Counted from the stretch's first letter, positions 40,010 to 51,485 are shown. The stretch: 64,000 nt of DNA from Chionis minor (GCA_013398295.1 VZSF01003595.1:551190-615189), one strand, 5' to 3'. Numbers and translations: made by a program. Notes: generated by a model from the sequence alone, not told the origin.

Positions 40010-42530
40010 TTTCCATCCCAGCCCACCAATACTTGTAACAACCCCAATGCTCAGCCTGAAGAGCTGTGTCACCAAGTGGAGGAGTTACGGGACAAAGTCA
40101 GCGTGCTGCACAGCGTCAGAGAAGATGCAAGGCAGATAGACAGGATCTTCTCAGGGATGCAACAGCTTGAAGACCCCCAGACCTCAGCTGCAGTAGAGAC
40201 ACAGGCAGCACCCATCCCTACTACAGTGCAACCTCTGGGGAAGGATGGAAGCTGGTGCCTTCTGGCACCAAGAGGAAGAGCCCTGCTCCACCTAAAGGCT
40301 TACAACTACAAAATAGGTTCAACGCCCTCAAAGTTGAAGAGGAGCCAGATACGTTTTCAGGCAAAGCATGTGGGCCCCCTGACCCTAAATCGTGTGAGAC
40401 CCCCAGGAGGAAGCAGCAAGTGACAGTAGTGGGTCACTCCCTGCTGCTGGGGACACAGGCACCCATCTGCCCACCTGACCGGTCACCTAGAGACATTTGC
40501 TGCTTTCTGAGGACCTGGATCCAGGGTGTTGTGGAAGGACTGCCAGGCTTATCCAACCCTTTGTCTATTACCCACTGCTGCTTCTGTGTGGGCACCAATG
40601 ATGCCACCCAGAAAGTATCAAAAGTGACTACAGAACTCAGGTAGGGAGAGATAGGGCAAAAAAAGGCAGTTGATATTCAAGGATCACCTCCTCCAAGCAC
40701 AAGAGTGGCCCATCCCAACAAGCATTCCAAGTCAGACAAAAATGCCAGCAGGCCTATGTAGATGAACAAGGAGCTCCTAGTCAAACTCAAACGCAAAAAG
40801 GAAGCATACAGAAGGTAGAAGCAGGGACAAGTAACCTGGCAGGAATACAGAGGCACTCTCCCAGCATGCAGGGATGAAGCTAGGAAAGCCAAAGCCCAAC
40901 TGGAATTGAGTCTGGACAGGGATGTCAGAAACAAGAAGAAGGGCTTCCGTAAGTACAGAGGTGACTAAAGAAAGACTAAGAGACATGCAGGCCTGTTGCT
41001 GAACGAGGTAGGGGACCCCAGAAACCAGGGGAAAGTCTGGAGCAAGGAAGACATACCCTTGGCGAAAGAGGATGAGGTCAGAGATATGTAAGCAACCTAG
41101 ATATACCTAAATCCATGGACCCTGATAGGATGCACCAATGCGTGCTGAGGGAGCTGGCTGATGTCATTGTAATGCCACTCTCCATAACCTTTGAACAATC
41201 ACAGCAATTGGGAAAGGTGCCCAAAGACTGCAGGAAAGCAAGTGTCACTCTCCTATCCTGAAGAAGCTATGAAGTACGGGCTGGATGAGCAAACAGTGAG
41301 GGGGACTGAAAACTGGCTGAACAGCCAGGCCCAGAGGGTCAGGAGATGTGGCACGAAGTCTAGTTGGAAGCCAGTAACTAGCAGTATACACCAAGGGTCA
41401 ATACCGGGTCCAATCCTGTTTAACATCTTTATTAACGATCTGCAAGCTTGCTGATGACACAAAACTGGGAAGAGTGGCCAATACACCAGAGGGTGATGCT
41501 GCCCTCCAGAGGGACCTCAGCAGGCTGGAGAAATGGGCTGGCAGGAACCTCATGAGGCTTAACAAGAGGATGTTCAAAGTCTTGCAGCTGAGGAAGAACA
41601 ACTCTATGCACCAGTACATGTTAAGGGATACACGACTCTTAAGGAGCTTGGTGGACACCAAGCTGAACATGAGCAAGTAGTGTGGCCATGTAGCTAACTG
41701 TATACTGGGCTGCATTAGGAGTGGTGCTGGCGGGTCATCACTGGTGAGGCCACCCATGGAGTGCTGTGTCCAATTGTGGGCTTCCCAGAACAAGAGAGAT
41801 GGAGCTACTGGAAAGAGTCCAGCAACGGGCCACTAAAATGATGAATGGAGTGGAACACCTCTTAGATGAGCAAAGGCTAAGAGTTGGGTCTGTTTAGCCT
41901 GGAGNAAGTAGTGTGGCCATGTAGCTAACTGTATACTGGGCTGCATTAGGAGTGGTGCTGGCGGGTCATCACTGGTGAGGCCACCCATGGAGTGCTGTGT
42001 CCAATTGTGGGCTTCCCAGAACAAGAGAGATGGAGCTACTGGAAAGAGTCCAGCAACGGGCCACTAAAATGATGAATGGAGTGGAACACCTCTTAGATGA
42101 GCAAAGGCTAAGAGTTGGGTCTGTTTAGCCTGGAGAAGAGGAGGCTCAGGGGGGTCTTACCAATGTATACAAGTATCTGAAGGGAGGGTGTAAATACAGA
42201 GCCAGGCTCTTCTCAGTAGTGTCCATGGACGGGACAAGAGCTAATGGGTACTAACTTAAACACAGGGGGTTCCATCTGAACATTAGGAAACACTTTTTTC
42301 TTTTTTTACTGTAAAAACTATTTTTTAACTGTTAAAACTGTAAGAACTGGAACAGGTTGCCCAGAGAGGTTGGGGAATCTCCTTCCATAGAGATATTAAG
42401 AGACATCTGAACATCGTCCTGGGTAACCGTCTTTAGGTGCCCCTGCTTGAGCAGGGGGATGGACTAGATGACCTCCAGAGGTCCTTTCCAAACTCAATGA
42501 TTCAGTGATTTTGTGATCCTGTAACACAAA
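40010..42530 (+). mobile_element. Degenerate CR1 non-LTR retrotransposon with ORF1, partial ORF2 and 3' UTR
   Basis: The element lies in SCARB1 intron 12, opposite to the gene. About 40,050-40,640 matches CR1 ORF1: a coiled-coil-like stretch (EELRDKVSVLHSVREDARQI) and, in another frame, the esterase-like segment VTVVGHSLLLGTQAPICPP. From about 40,900 to 41,900 come remnants of ORF2: [14 protein letters not shown], then ADDTKLG (the catalytic ADD box), then the region after the reverse transcriptase. The endonuclease and the first half of the reverse transcriptase are deleted, and frameshifts and stops abound, so it is dead. The 3' end (about 42,340-42,530) has the typical CR1 words GGTTGCCCAGAGAGGTTG and GATGACCTCCAGAGGTCC. 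The 5' border is uncertain. Confidence 0.88.
41675..42135. repeat. 230-bp exact duplication around a single N inside the CR1
   Basis: Bases 41675-41904 are repeated exactly at 41906-42135, separated only by the N at 41905. The left copy continues naturally on its left and the right copy on its right into CR1 sequence, so a single copy is expected. An unclosed contig overlap is more likely than a real duplication. Confidence 0.93.
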
Positions 42531-43011
42531 CCCAGATATTTTACACATCAGAAGTTCCCTCTTGAAAGCCTCTCCGTTGAGGCTCCCTGCATGCAGGAGG
42601 GGAGTGACACCCACCAGTTGACTACCTCTGTTACTCCTCATGAGTTTTCACCCATTTAAGAAAACTTACCTCTGGATCTCAAGCACTTCGAGGGGAAGAA
42701 AAGGTGAGAGAAGTGTTTCCCTCACAGCAATCCTACTTCTCACCCTGATCCCTGCTAATATTATTAGGACTGCAGAGCAGGTACACAGGGAGCAACAACA
42801 AGAGCACGGTCTTGCAGCCTGGTTAAGTGTGAGTATTAAGACATCTAAATTGCCCCAAATAAAGCCATGAGACAACATCGTTATGTCAAAGCTTGCCAAG
42901 AGGGCAAGTCTGGTAGATGTGGACAGTAAACATTTCCGTTTGATTGGTTTTAAGCAAAGTTTAATCAAATCAGGAGGAGAGAAAAGTGTGTTACCTTGAC
43001 TGGGTACCCAC

Positions 43012-43137
43012 CTACAGTCTGGCTTCCTGCAACACCGTCCCCTTAACTGGAGGCAGCTTTTTGGCAGAGGTGGCCTGGTTGGCCTTATTACTGTCTGAAT
43101 TCTTTTTATTGCTACTCCAAAATAAAGAGCATTTTTC
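43012..43137 (-). CDS. SCARB1: SCARB1 exon 12: SR-BI C-terminal tail and stop
   Basis: The 126 nt encode 41 residues and a TAG stop. The tail begins EKCSLFWSSNKKNSDSNK and ends KGTVLQEARL. It aligns with the human SR-BI tail (EKCYLFWSSSKK... to VLQEAKL). The last residues are the class of C-terminal motif that binds the PDZ adaptor PDZK1 in mammals, with Arg replacing Lys. The Cys of EKC is kept. The acceptor is TTCTAG. Directly after the TAG comes GTGGGT, a plausible donor, matching the mammalian gene where the corresponding 129-nt exon also ends at its stop and is skipped to make SR-BII. Confidence 0.93.
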   Translation of the reverse strand, partial: EKCSLFWSSNKKNSDSNKANQATSAKKLPPVKGTVLQEARL

Positions 43138-45467
43138 CTAGAAGACAATCAGGCTAGTTTATGGTGCACTTGGACATGAATTCCACACGGGTTCCAATTT
43201 TTGGGGGCGATTTTAATCACTGTTTAACTAGAATCTAGTTATTAATGAAGATTTCAAAATTTAGGTTAAACTAAGCCCTAGTTAAGATTTTTTGGTCAGC
43301 GTCAAGCCAGTTTTAAAATGGTCTGTTTGTCTTTTTAAATGCATCGCAATGCAGGCTTTAGGCCATGTCAGCAGAGAAGAACCACCATGCTGCATCGGGG
43401 CATGTTTTATGCCTATAAGGATTAACACTTCTTTTTTTTTTTTTTTTTTAGAAGTATGGGTGCAACAGATGCATTTCAAACCGGCTCCACCGTACACTAG
43501 ACTAAGATTTAAGTGTCTCACAGTACAACATCTGGGCTGGGTTTAGAGCACACCGCTCCCTCCAGAAGCCAGAGGCGCACAAGATACTCCAGGACGGAGC
43601 TGGCTTCAGGGAGACCTTCACACTGGCAGACACGTGAAGGTGGGGACCGTGCCCCGCTCAGTGTCCCCTCCGACATGGCCTGTGACTTCAAGAGGGAGGG
43701 CGGTGCATGATTAAGCAATCATCGCTAGATCAGCAACACTTCAATCAGATGAGGAACGCACCTTGGCTGCAAATTGCTGTCTTCCAGTTTACGAGCTCTT
43801 ATCTATTCATTAGGCAGAGACTTTCATGTGTTGTTGCGTAGCTTCCTTAGGGATTTATAAGGTCACTGAGGCTTTTTAATCACTTTCCAGGTAGTCAGAC
43901 ACTTCCTGCGGTTGATTTTTAGCTCTAGCACTTTGTGACACTTTTGGCTGAGCACCCAAATACATCTGGCTTACGCCTGGGTTTGGGATATTTCACAAGC
44001 AGATATTCGGTTGACTTGAGTGAATTTAAAATCCAGCTTTTCTTCCTGACCCTTTCTGGCACGGTTAAGGCTCTTCGATACCAGGAATTAAGACTAGCCC
44101 GAAGCAGGGGGAGGAAATGCCAGCCCAGGGCTGCATAAGGTCTTAGAAATAGCTGCCCAACAAACACAGGCGTTTTTGAGGTAGGCTGGTGCGATGCAAC
44201 GGAGTGAATTCCTGTTTGCCAGTGACAACTTGCACTTGCTGAGGCAGAGAGGTTTGGCACAGGCAGCTGGACCATCGTGGGAGCACCGTAAGGGTTTAGC
44301 GCTGAGCCCTCAGCCCTACCATCGCTCCCACCCTGCAGGGAGGTGCGTGGAGGAACAAGGGGATTTGGGATCATGTGCTTAAGGTAATTAAGCAGTTGTA
44401 GGCTTGGTTAAAATCCAATTACGTGATACTCCGAGAACCCTGGTGCTATTTGAAGTGGGTTTGCATTAGTGTTTCAGTAAGGGCAGTTACAGGAGGCTGA
44501 GCAAAAGCAGCCTCTCGCACGTGCTCTCCCCCCAGCCCGCTCCCACCCTAAGCAGTGCTTTTTTTATCCCCACAAGCAGCCTCTGCACTTCTGTAGCTTC
44601 AGAGCTAGCTCAAGCCCTTTGACTGTAGTGCAAAACTAAATAAGCTTGCTTTGATATCGGTTAGGCTAGGGAGCCAGATCTCTACTTCAACAGCTAAAGC
44701 CTTTAGAGAGCTTAGTGTTATCAGACGAATGTTTTGGAGCTGGAGACACAGATCTCCATCCAGTGTTTTAGCTGCTTTATATTCTGTCCCAGCCAGGGAC
44801 CCTCACCACCCACCCCATCCTGGGCCAGCTCCCAGCCCTGCAGCCTTCAGAGATCTTCACTCCTCAGTAAACCCAGATCCACAGAGGCCTGGAGGGTTTA
44901 ACTTCCAGAGCTATTTTGAGTAGGTTGCAGGGAAACGAGCGAGTTTCAGGGAAAGACAGGGTCCAGCCTGGGTTGAGAAGCAGCCACGGTGCCTGTGCCC
45001 CCTTCTGCAAGAACACAGTGACTGCATTTCCTTCATGAGCGAGCTGCGCTCAAATAGCTACATCCCCTTCAGAAGGCTCTGTCCAGACTGGAAAGCTGTT
45101 GGGACCCTGCAGAGATGCGCAGATTTGGGCAGTGGCTGCTTTCCATGGAGGCTGGGTTGAGGAGCTAGGCTTGCTCTTCCATTAGCCAGATGCGCTGAGA
45201 AATGCCTCCTCCTACAGGAGCCCACTGCCATCACCGGCGTGCACGGAGATGGCCAGAAATGCTTTTATGTGATATATTTGCAGCCTGATTTGTAGATGGC
45301 TGAGGAAGTCCTGCTGCTATGTGCAGGTACCTGGCACCATCAGGACGTGACTTGTGGCATCAGCCAACGTTTCCTCAGGAGTGTTAGATTGTCAGCCCAA
45401 TCTACATCATCTGATTAAGTCTGATTTGACTAACAGCATTTCCCATTAGACATCTGCAAGTTCTTAC
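43138..45467 (-). other. SCARB1: SCARB1 intron 11
   Basis: A 2.3-kb intron. It holds a poly-T run at 43,430 and an AT-rich stretch at 43,190-43,320, with no recognisable repeat body or exon. Confidence 0.8.
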
Positions 45468-45614
45468 CTGACTCCTTGCCATGAGTACAGCTGCTGAGAT
45501 AATGAGCGGGACACTCAGCGCAAGGAAGATATACTGCAGGTACTCCAGCAGGGATGGGATCAGCACCAGGTTGGTGTAAAACTGCGTTAGGACTGAGCCT
45601 TCAATGGATCCGCT
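45468..45614 (-). CDS. SCARB1: SCARB1 exon 11: C-terminal transmembrane segment
   Basis: The 147 nt, as in human, encode SGSIEGSVLTQFYTNLVLIP then SLLEYLQYIFLALSVPLIIS and AAVLMARSQ. The hydrophobic stretch YIFLALSVPLIISAAVLM is TM2. The human palmitoylated cysteine just before IRSQ is not present here (MARSQ). Acceptor GAGCAG, donor GTAAGA. The exon ends in phase 0, so it can join in frame to exon 12 (SR-BI) or exon 13 (SR-BII). Confidence 0.97.
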
Positions 45615-46080
45615 CTGCTCAAGAAAGCATATTGTCAGTGGCATTTCCCTCTCATGCAGGGCTGAGACAGACAGACCCCACTCCCACCACCTCCCAGCAC
45701 AAATTAGGGAATTTACAGGAGATTGTCAGGCTAGAAGCTTTTGCTGAATAGCTGGAGTCAGCTGGACACACACCCAGCTGGAGGCTGCACTCCCTGGCCC
45801 ACATTAGCACGGGGATGCTGGCACCTCTGTTCTGAGCCCTGTTTAACCCCACATCTAGGACAGAGCCCGAGGTTTACCAAGTATAGTGCAGGGTTTGTTC
45901 AGCTCAGAGGGATTAACGGCACAGCCAAGTACTGCAAAGCCTTCTGTTGGTGCTTAATTAGTCTGGCTGGCTTAAAGCTTTATCCAAAGTGGAGTTTCCC
46001 CAGCCCTGGGTGATGGGGAAGCAGTTTCCCCCCTCCCGCAGCACAGGCTCTGCAGAATGAGGTCGAGGAAAGCAGCTCAC

Positions 46081-46132
46081 CTCTGCAAACCACAGCAGCG
46101 GCAGGACCACTGGGTTAATCTTCCCTGTTTGA
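46081..46132 (-). CDS. SCARB1: SCARB1 exon 10: ectodomain end
   Basis: The 52 nt, as in human, encode (I)QTGKINPVVLPLLWFAE, nearly identical to the human segment QTGKIEPVVLPLLWFAE. The acceptor CCTTAG follows a pyrimidine run (the plus-strand poly-A at about 46141-46155). The donor is GTGAGC. Confidence 0.97.
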
Positions 46133-47050
46133 CTAAGGGGGAAAAAAAAAAAAAATAGGCACTTATATTTCTGGCTGATCAGGCCACAACCAGTGTCACA
46201 ATTCTTCCTAAAAGGACAGCTCTGACAGACTGATATCGGCCAGGAAACCAGTGTAAGGAGGTAGTAATATCTGCTGCTTCAGTGAGCTGCTCCCCCCTTG
46301 AGAGACCAGGTCCAACTTGGGTCTTCCACGCAAGAGCGGAGCGTAACACTTTCATTTGTGCTTAACTCCCTGAGGAGGGCAAGAAGTGTCATCCCAAATC
46401 TGGGCTCCAGGGACATGAGCTCAGTCAGCTGGAATGCTAGACTTCACGCAGCTCCAAGAGGTCTCTGTCACCTGCATGGTACTACAGGGCAGCACGGCCA
46501 AGTTTAGAGCGTCGGGGCTGTCTGCTGGTGCACGCAATAGGGCCAAAGCAGCAAGTGCACGCTCCCACCCTTGTGGGTGTTTAACATCGGGCACCACACA
46601 GCTGTTACAGAGCCCTTCTTTTTACTGTCATACAGAGCTGAAAGTGTCTTTTTGGACACAGGCTTCAGTTGTCAACCTTGTAGGCAGAGCATGTTTTGCC
46701 CCTTCGCGTTGGATGCAGCCCCTCCTGAGCAGCACAGCGCAGAGGAACCGCTCCTGTGCCTCGCCAGGAGCAGCGGTCCGTTCATCGGCTGTCCGGTCAG
46801 GGGCAGGAATGTGGCAGGAGCCAAGCAAACAGGCAGCCACACACTGTGCTGCTAAAGGACAGCAGTTTGAGGTCACTGGAATAGCTGATGTTTCACCACA
46901 TCAGCCAGCTGGCTTCTGCAACTGTGACAACTGGTCATGTTAAAGCTACTGCATCTTTGGGCAGAGTAAACTCTGCAGCAACTGCCCAGCATCATCAGCA
47001 ATCCCTGCTTAGGAAAGGGAGATGGCCATTTCTAGAAGGGGACTACTTAC

Positions 47051-47124
47051 ATTATACCAGACACCTGCTTAATGTACAGGTTCAGCTGAAGCTTGATGGA
47101 GCAATTCATGGGGATGCCCGTCAT
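47051..47124 (-). CDS. SCARB1: SCARB1 exon 9: ectodomain
   Basis: The 74 nt, as in human, encode MTGIPMNCSIKLQLNLYIKQ then VSGI and two bases of the next codon. The cysteine and the sequon of NCS are conserved. The first codon is ATG where human has Val; it is an internal residue, not a start. Acceptor ATGCAG, donor GTAAGT. Confidence 0.96.
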
Positions 47125-49145
47125 CTGCATAGGAAGAGACCCACCAGTTCATCAGTACAGCCAACACTTGTCTGGAGAGCTCTGCAGAAGAGCAACCTCT
47201 TGCCTTCCATCACAGCAACTCTGGGTGCCACCTTCTGGATCGGATCGTGCAGACATTTGCTACAGTCACCACACATGAGACCAGGAGCGTGGCTGAGGTT
47301 TCCACCAAAGCACAAGCAATGGTCAAACAGGCACGGGTCCCCAGGCTCTAGGGCTGGCTGCTCATGGGGGCACAGCACTGTCCCCACGGCAATTTGCAGC
47401 CTGTCCCCTTCACTTGAAGGCTCACCGGCCAGTGAGATTGTTGCACACAGCAGCAGCAGCCAGAAGGGAGCACTTCCCTTGGAATGGTCTGAAGGCACAA
47501 AGCCAAGCCGACCAGACGTGGCTGCTGCGGAAGGTGGCAGCACACATTCAGCGGGCAGACAGCACAAACCAGGGAGGTGTTCTCCAACTTGGGGCTCGTG
47601 GGACTGAACCTAGGCAAGCTCAAATTACCAAACAGCATACGCAACCTATAGCTGACGCCCCAGGCAGAGTGTTTTAATAGCAACTTCATTGTTTTCTTGA
47701 AATCTGATGAACCTCTTCTGTTGTTCATCCCAGCAGCAACGGGATGGAAACACACCAGTGCAAAGAGATTCGAGCACGCAGCAGAGGACAAAACATTTCG
47801 CATAACTAGAAACCAAAAGCCACTGTCCAGCAACGCCCTAAGACCATGAAACCACAACACTTCAAAGCTGGTCTTGTTGACACCCATTAACGCACTGTTT
47901 TCTCATGACACTGCAGTTTTGCAACGCATTTTTCAGGGCAGAGAGTTTTTGTTGGATTGCCTATATTTGAACTCAGCAGGCCACAACTAGATAAGAATAT
48001 AGTTAATCGTACTGTTATCAGTAGATGTTTGATACTGTAATAAACTTAATTAGATTTCCATAACTATGATAAGAAAAGCAGAGAGAACCCAATGCCTAGA
48101 TAAGAAGCACAGCTTACCTTGCCTTAAGAGGGGGATTGGTTTCTTGCTTGAGCAAAAATCACTGAACATTTGGAAGATCATAGAATCATTTAGGTTGGAA
48201 AAGACCTTCAAGATCATCGAGACCAACCCTTAACGCAACACTGCCGAGTCCACCACCAATCATGTTGCTCAGCACCACATCTACCCAGCTTTTAAATACC
48301 TCCAAGGATGGTGATTCCACCACTTCCCTGGGCAGCCTGTTCCAATGCTTGATAACCCTTTCAGTGAAGAAATTTTTCCCAATATCCAATCTAAACCTTC
48401 CCTGCCACAAACCTGAGGCCATTTCCTCTTGTCCTGTTGCCTGTTACATGGGAGAAGAGACCGACCCTGGCTCGCTACAGCCTCCTCTCAGGTAGTTGTA
48501 GAGGGGGAGAAGGTCTCCCCTCAGCCTCCTCTTCTCCAGGCTGAACAACCCCCATTCCCTCAGCTGCTCCTCAGGAGACTTGTGCATCAGCAGCTGGGAC
48601 AGTGATGGCTCAGGACACCCCAACTCATCACCACTGGAGCGGTGACTTCGCCCCTCATGCTATAGATATGTGAGAATTGTAACACTGCCACAGTCCAGTG
48701 CAGAAGCAGCCAGATAGGCCAGTTGAGAGAGAAGAAGCCAAGCCAAAATTCATGGCAATAGCTTCAGCTACAGCGTGGTCTTCAGACTTTGCCAGTCATG
48801 GCAGTAGATGTTTGCAGACCTGGGGCGTAACTGGGCTGCTGCTAGATACACCTCCTGGTGTTATGGACCTGAGTCAGTGGAAAGAACTTGACTGTGCTTA
48901 TCAAAACAATTACGCTTATAATTGGTTCTGCAATTCTCTAGAAGCCAGGCTAATTATTCAATTAGTTTATGGCTTTGACATTTTTATCTACACATGTCCT
49001 TGCCAGTCTTTGCACTATGGAACCTGCTCAAATCAGTGCCTGCCACGAGAGCAGAGGGAGGCCACCATGCAGCCGGTGGCAGGCTCTCCACCCAGCCCGG
49101 GCTGGACCCCCAGGGCGAGGAGAGGACCCCACCAGGCTCACTCAC
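47125..49145 (-). other. SCARB1: SCARB1 intron 8
   Basis: A 2.0-kb intron with one CR1 fragment (48,178-48,590) and an AT-rich stretch at about 47,940-48,080. No other feature recognised. Confidence 0.85.
48178..48590 (-). mobile_element. CR1 retrotransposon fragment in SCARB1 intron 8
   Basis: The minus-strand sequence carries CR1 ORF2 end words ([20 protein letters not shown]) and the 3' UTR, ending in GATTCTATGA at 48179. Upstream it includes the GCCTGGAGAAGAGGAGGCTG stretch typical of CR1. It lies in the same orientation as SCARB1. Confidence 0.93.
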
Positions 49146-49264
49146 CGGGTGCACGTCAAGGAAGAGCCCGTGATGGTCCTTGCTGGGGTTCAGGCCTTCG
49201 ACAGCGTTCACCAGGACTGGGTCAGCATTGTAGAAGTGAGGATGGGAAATGAACATTGGTGCTT
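49146..49264 (-). CDS. SCARB1: SCARB1 exon 8: ectodomain
   Basis: The 119 nt, as in human, encode (K)APMFISHPHFYNADPVLVNA followed by VEGLNPSKDHHGLFLDVHP. The block SHPHF.NADPVL.NAV.GL is diagnostic of class B scavenger receptors. Acceptor ATCCAG, donor GTGAGT, ending in phase 0. Confidence 0.96.
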
Positions 49265-49927
49265 CTGGATGAGAACAAAGATAAAACCCGAACCCATCTG
49301 AGAATTTTTCCTGAGGTTTTTAAGCCATTGCAGCTTTTTTCCTGAACGGGCTTTTATACTCTTCTCCTCCCAACCAGAAAGCTCCTTCCCTTGCTTCCCT
49401 GCAGCTTTTTCCATGGCTCTGGGAGGGTTAAGACCCAGCGTTTAAGCGACCTTCTCCCCCCATGCACCACACAAAGCCACGGTAACTCGCTGTACCCACA
49501 CACAGGTTAGGACACCGAGTCTGAATTCTCACTCCTGCATGACCTACGCTCCGCATCCAAAGTTAACATTTAATTTGGCAGTTCAATGGACTGCCTCTTC
49601 CAGCCCTTGCTCCCCAGCCTGCTCCCTCCCCGGCGTGGGGGACGTAATGCTCCTGCCATATCCCCAGGCATTCGCAAGACACTGGGCTGTCTCTCTTAGG
49701 GCCATAGACCAAGGAGGGCTTTGGGCACAAGGATTTTCACCCTTTCCCTCCTTGCCGAGATGCCTGTGGGAGTGTATGGGACAGTGCCAAGCACGCAGGC
49801 CCCGGTGGTATCTTTTAGCACCCTGGCAGAGAGCAGAGGGGGATTTTCCAGATTGTCAGGCTCGTTATCACATCCCTACAGTTTAATATTGGTACAGCAG
49901 GGAGAGCCCAGGGAGGACAGGACTTAC

Positions 49928-50094
49928 TTAGCCTACAGGTACTGACGTTCTGGATGCCAGACTGCATGCAGGGGCAGAAGCCTTCATTGGGTGGATAGTC
50001 CGTGCCATTGGCAAAGAGAGTTTTTGGTGCCACGAAGCGATAGGTGGGCACACCTTTGAACTTCCCGGACTGCTCGTACACCAGTGTCATGGAT
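49928..50094 (-). CDS. SCARB1: SCARB1 exon 7: ectodomain, cysteine-rich core
   Basis: The 167 nt, as in human, encode (R)SMTLVYEQSGKFKGVPTYR then FVAPKTLFANGTDYPPNEGF, CPCMQSGIQNVSTCRL and one base of the next codon. The CPC pair and the Cys of NVSTC are the conserved ectodomain cysteines. The sequons NGT and NVS are present. The exon ends ...CTAA followed by GTAAGT; this choice is set by the family exon length and by the phase of exon 8. Confidence 0.97.
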
Positions 50095-51005
50095 CTGGAA
50101 GTGTTTTGGTGGAGAAGGATCAGGATTAGCCAACAGGTCCCCAGCCCAGAAGCAGGCTCTTATCTTCGCTGGATAAGATGGAGTTGCAACGTAACTTAGA
50201 CTTTGAGATCAAGATAAACACTCAGAGCCGTGCTTTGGATGGGGAATGAGTATTTAAGCCATTTGCTTTCCATGTTTTAAGCAAAGATAAAGGGCTGGTC
50301 AGGACTAGTTATGGAGAGAAACCACAGGCTTGTAAGGCTGTTTGCAGTATGCAGAAGAGATTTGTTTAAAGGCATGCAGTAATCCCCAGGGCTGCTCTCC
50401 AAGAGGTAATACCCGCTTTGTGCAAGCCTTGGCTCCAAGGTAGAAGTGCTCCGTCACAGGGGACGGACACGGGCTAAATACCTTTTGCAGAACAGCTCCA
50501 GCATGTAGGCTGTCAGGGCAGTGGGACATTTTACCTTGTGAACTACATTATGGAGCAAGATTTTCTTCTTGATCCAACAGCTAGTGATGTTATGCTGCAT
50601 TATTGCCACCAGCGGGCCAGGATAGATGCAAGTTTCCAGGAGGGAAGTTTGCTTCCTTCATGTGTGCTCCTTTGAGTGAGGCTTGCAGGGGTGCAGGCAG
50701 CCTGGACAGGCCAAGGGGATGCTTATGCCTGCAGCTGCCTTCTGACACCAGGACCAAGGATGGGGGATTTGGGGTATGGTCAGCAGTTACGTGCATGTCT
50801 CTTGGCTCTGCTCACCTTCCAGCAAGGAGGCAGAGGCTGCTGCAGCACCTCAGCAGGACAAAGCCTTGCCTACCTTGCAGGGACATGCAGGTAGTTGCAT
50901 CTCAGCATCAGCTGCACTTAACGCCAAACAGCAGAGGAGAAGAGCCCCACATGCCTTGCAGCAAGGCAGGTATGCTCGTAGTCTGTCAACTGATGCGACT
51001 CCTTC

Positions 51006-51098
51006 ATAGAACCATTTTGGTTGGAAGAAACCTCTAAGATCATCAAGTCCAACTGTTTTAACCTAGTACTGCCAAGCTACCACTAAACCATGTCCCTT
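51006..51098 (-). mobile_element. Short CR1 3'-end fragment in SCARB1 intron 6
   Basis: About 90 bp on the minus strand match the CR1 3' end: AAGGGACATGGTTTAGTGG through GTTGGACTTGATGATCTTAG to GGTTCTATGA. Strongly 5' truncated. Confidence 0.85.
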
Positions 51099-51455
51099 CC
51101 TAGCCATCCGGGCTAGCAGAGAGGCCAGGATAAAGATGTGGGGAGAAGAGACAGCAATGCCCGGTGAAGAGGCAGAGCCACTTCCTCCACAGCACTGTCC
51201 TGCGGCAACCTCCTGCACTAAGAAGAAACCAAGCTTGGGTTCCTCCACTTCACTTTATGCCTTGCCTGGAAACGTGCTCTGTTTACTAAAAGATTTCTGT
51301 AGTTTTACAGAAAAAGGTATATGTATTTAAACTCTGGTTACTAGTAAACTTCCCTGCAAGTCCTTGGCTGTGGGTCATTCTGGTATTTGCTGATGTCTCT
51401 TGTGTAGTGGAATTCCTGCACTAATACTTGGCTCAGCAATCTTTGTGAAGAGGTC

Positions 51456-51485
51456 ATTGCTCTCTATTCAATTGCTCTCTATTCA
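51456..51485. repeat. 15-bp exact tandem duplication in SCARB1 intron 6
   Basis: ATTGCTCTCTATTCA occurs twice head to tail. Confidence 0.95.

Noticed and set aside
39377..40423. 348-codon open frame on the plus strand
   Set aside because: Its second half is CR1 ORF1 in one frame and its first half is the reverse complement of SCARB1 exon 13. It is a chance fusion, not a gene.
43190..43320. Possible inverted repeat of an old DNA transposon (AACTAGAATCTAGTT and CTAAGCCCTAGTTAAG)
   Set aside because: The match between arms is too weak and no target-site duplication or element body is visible.
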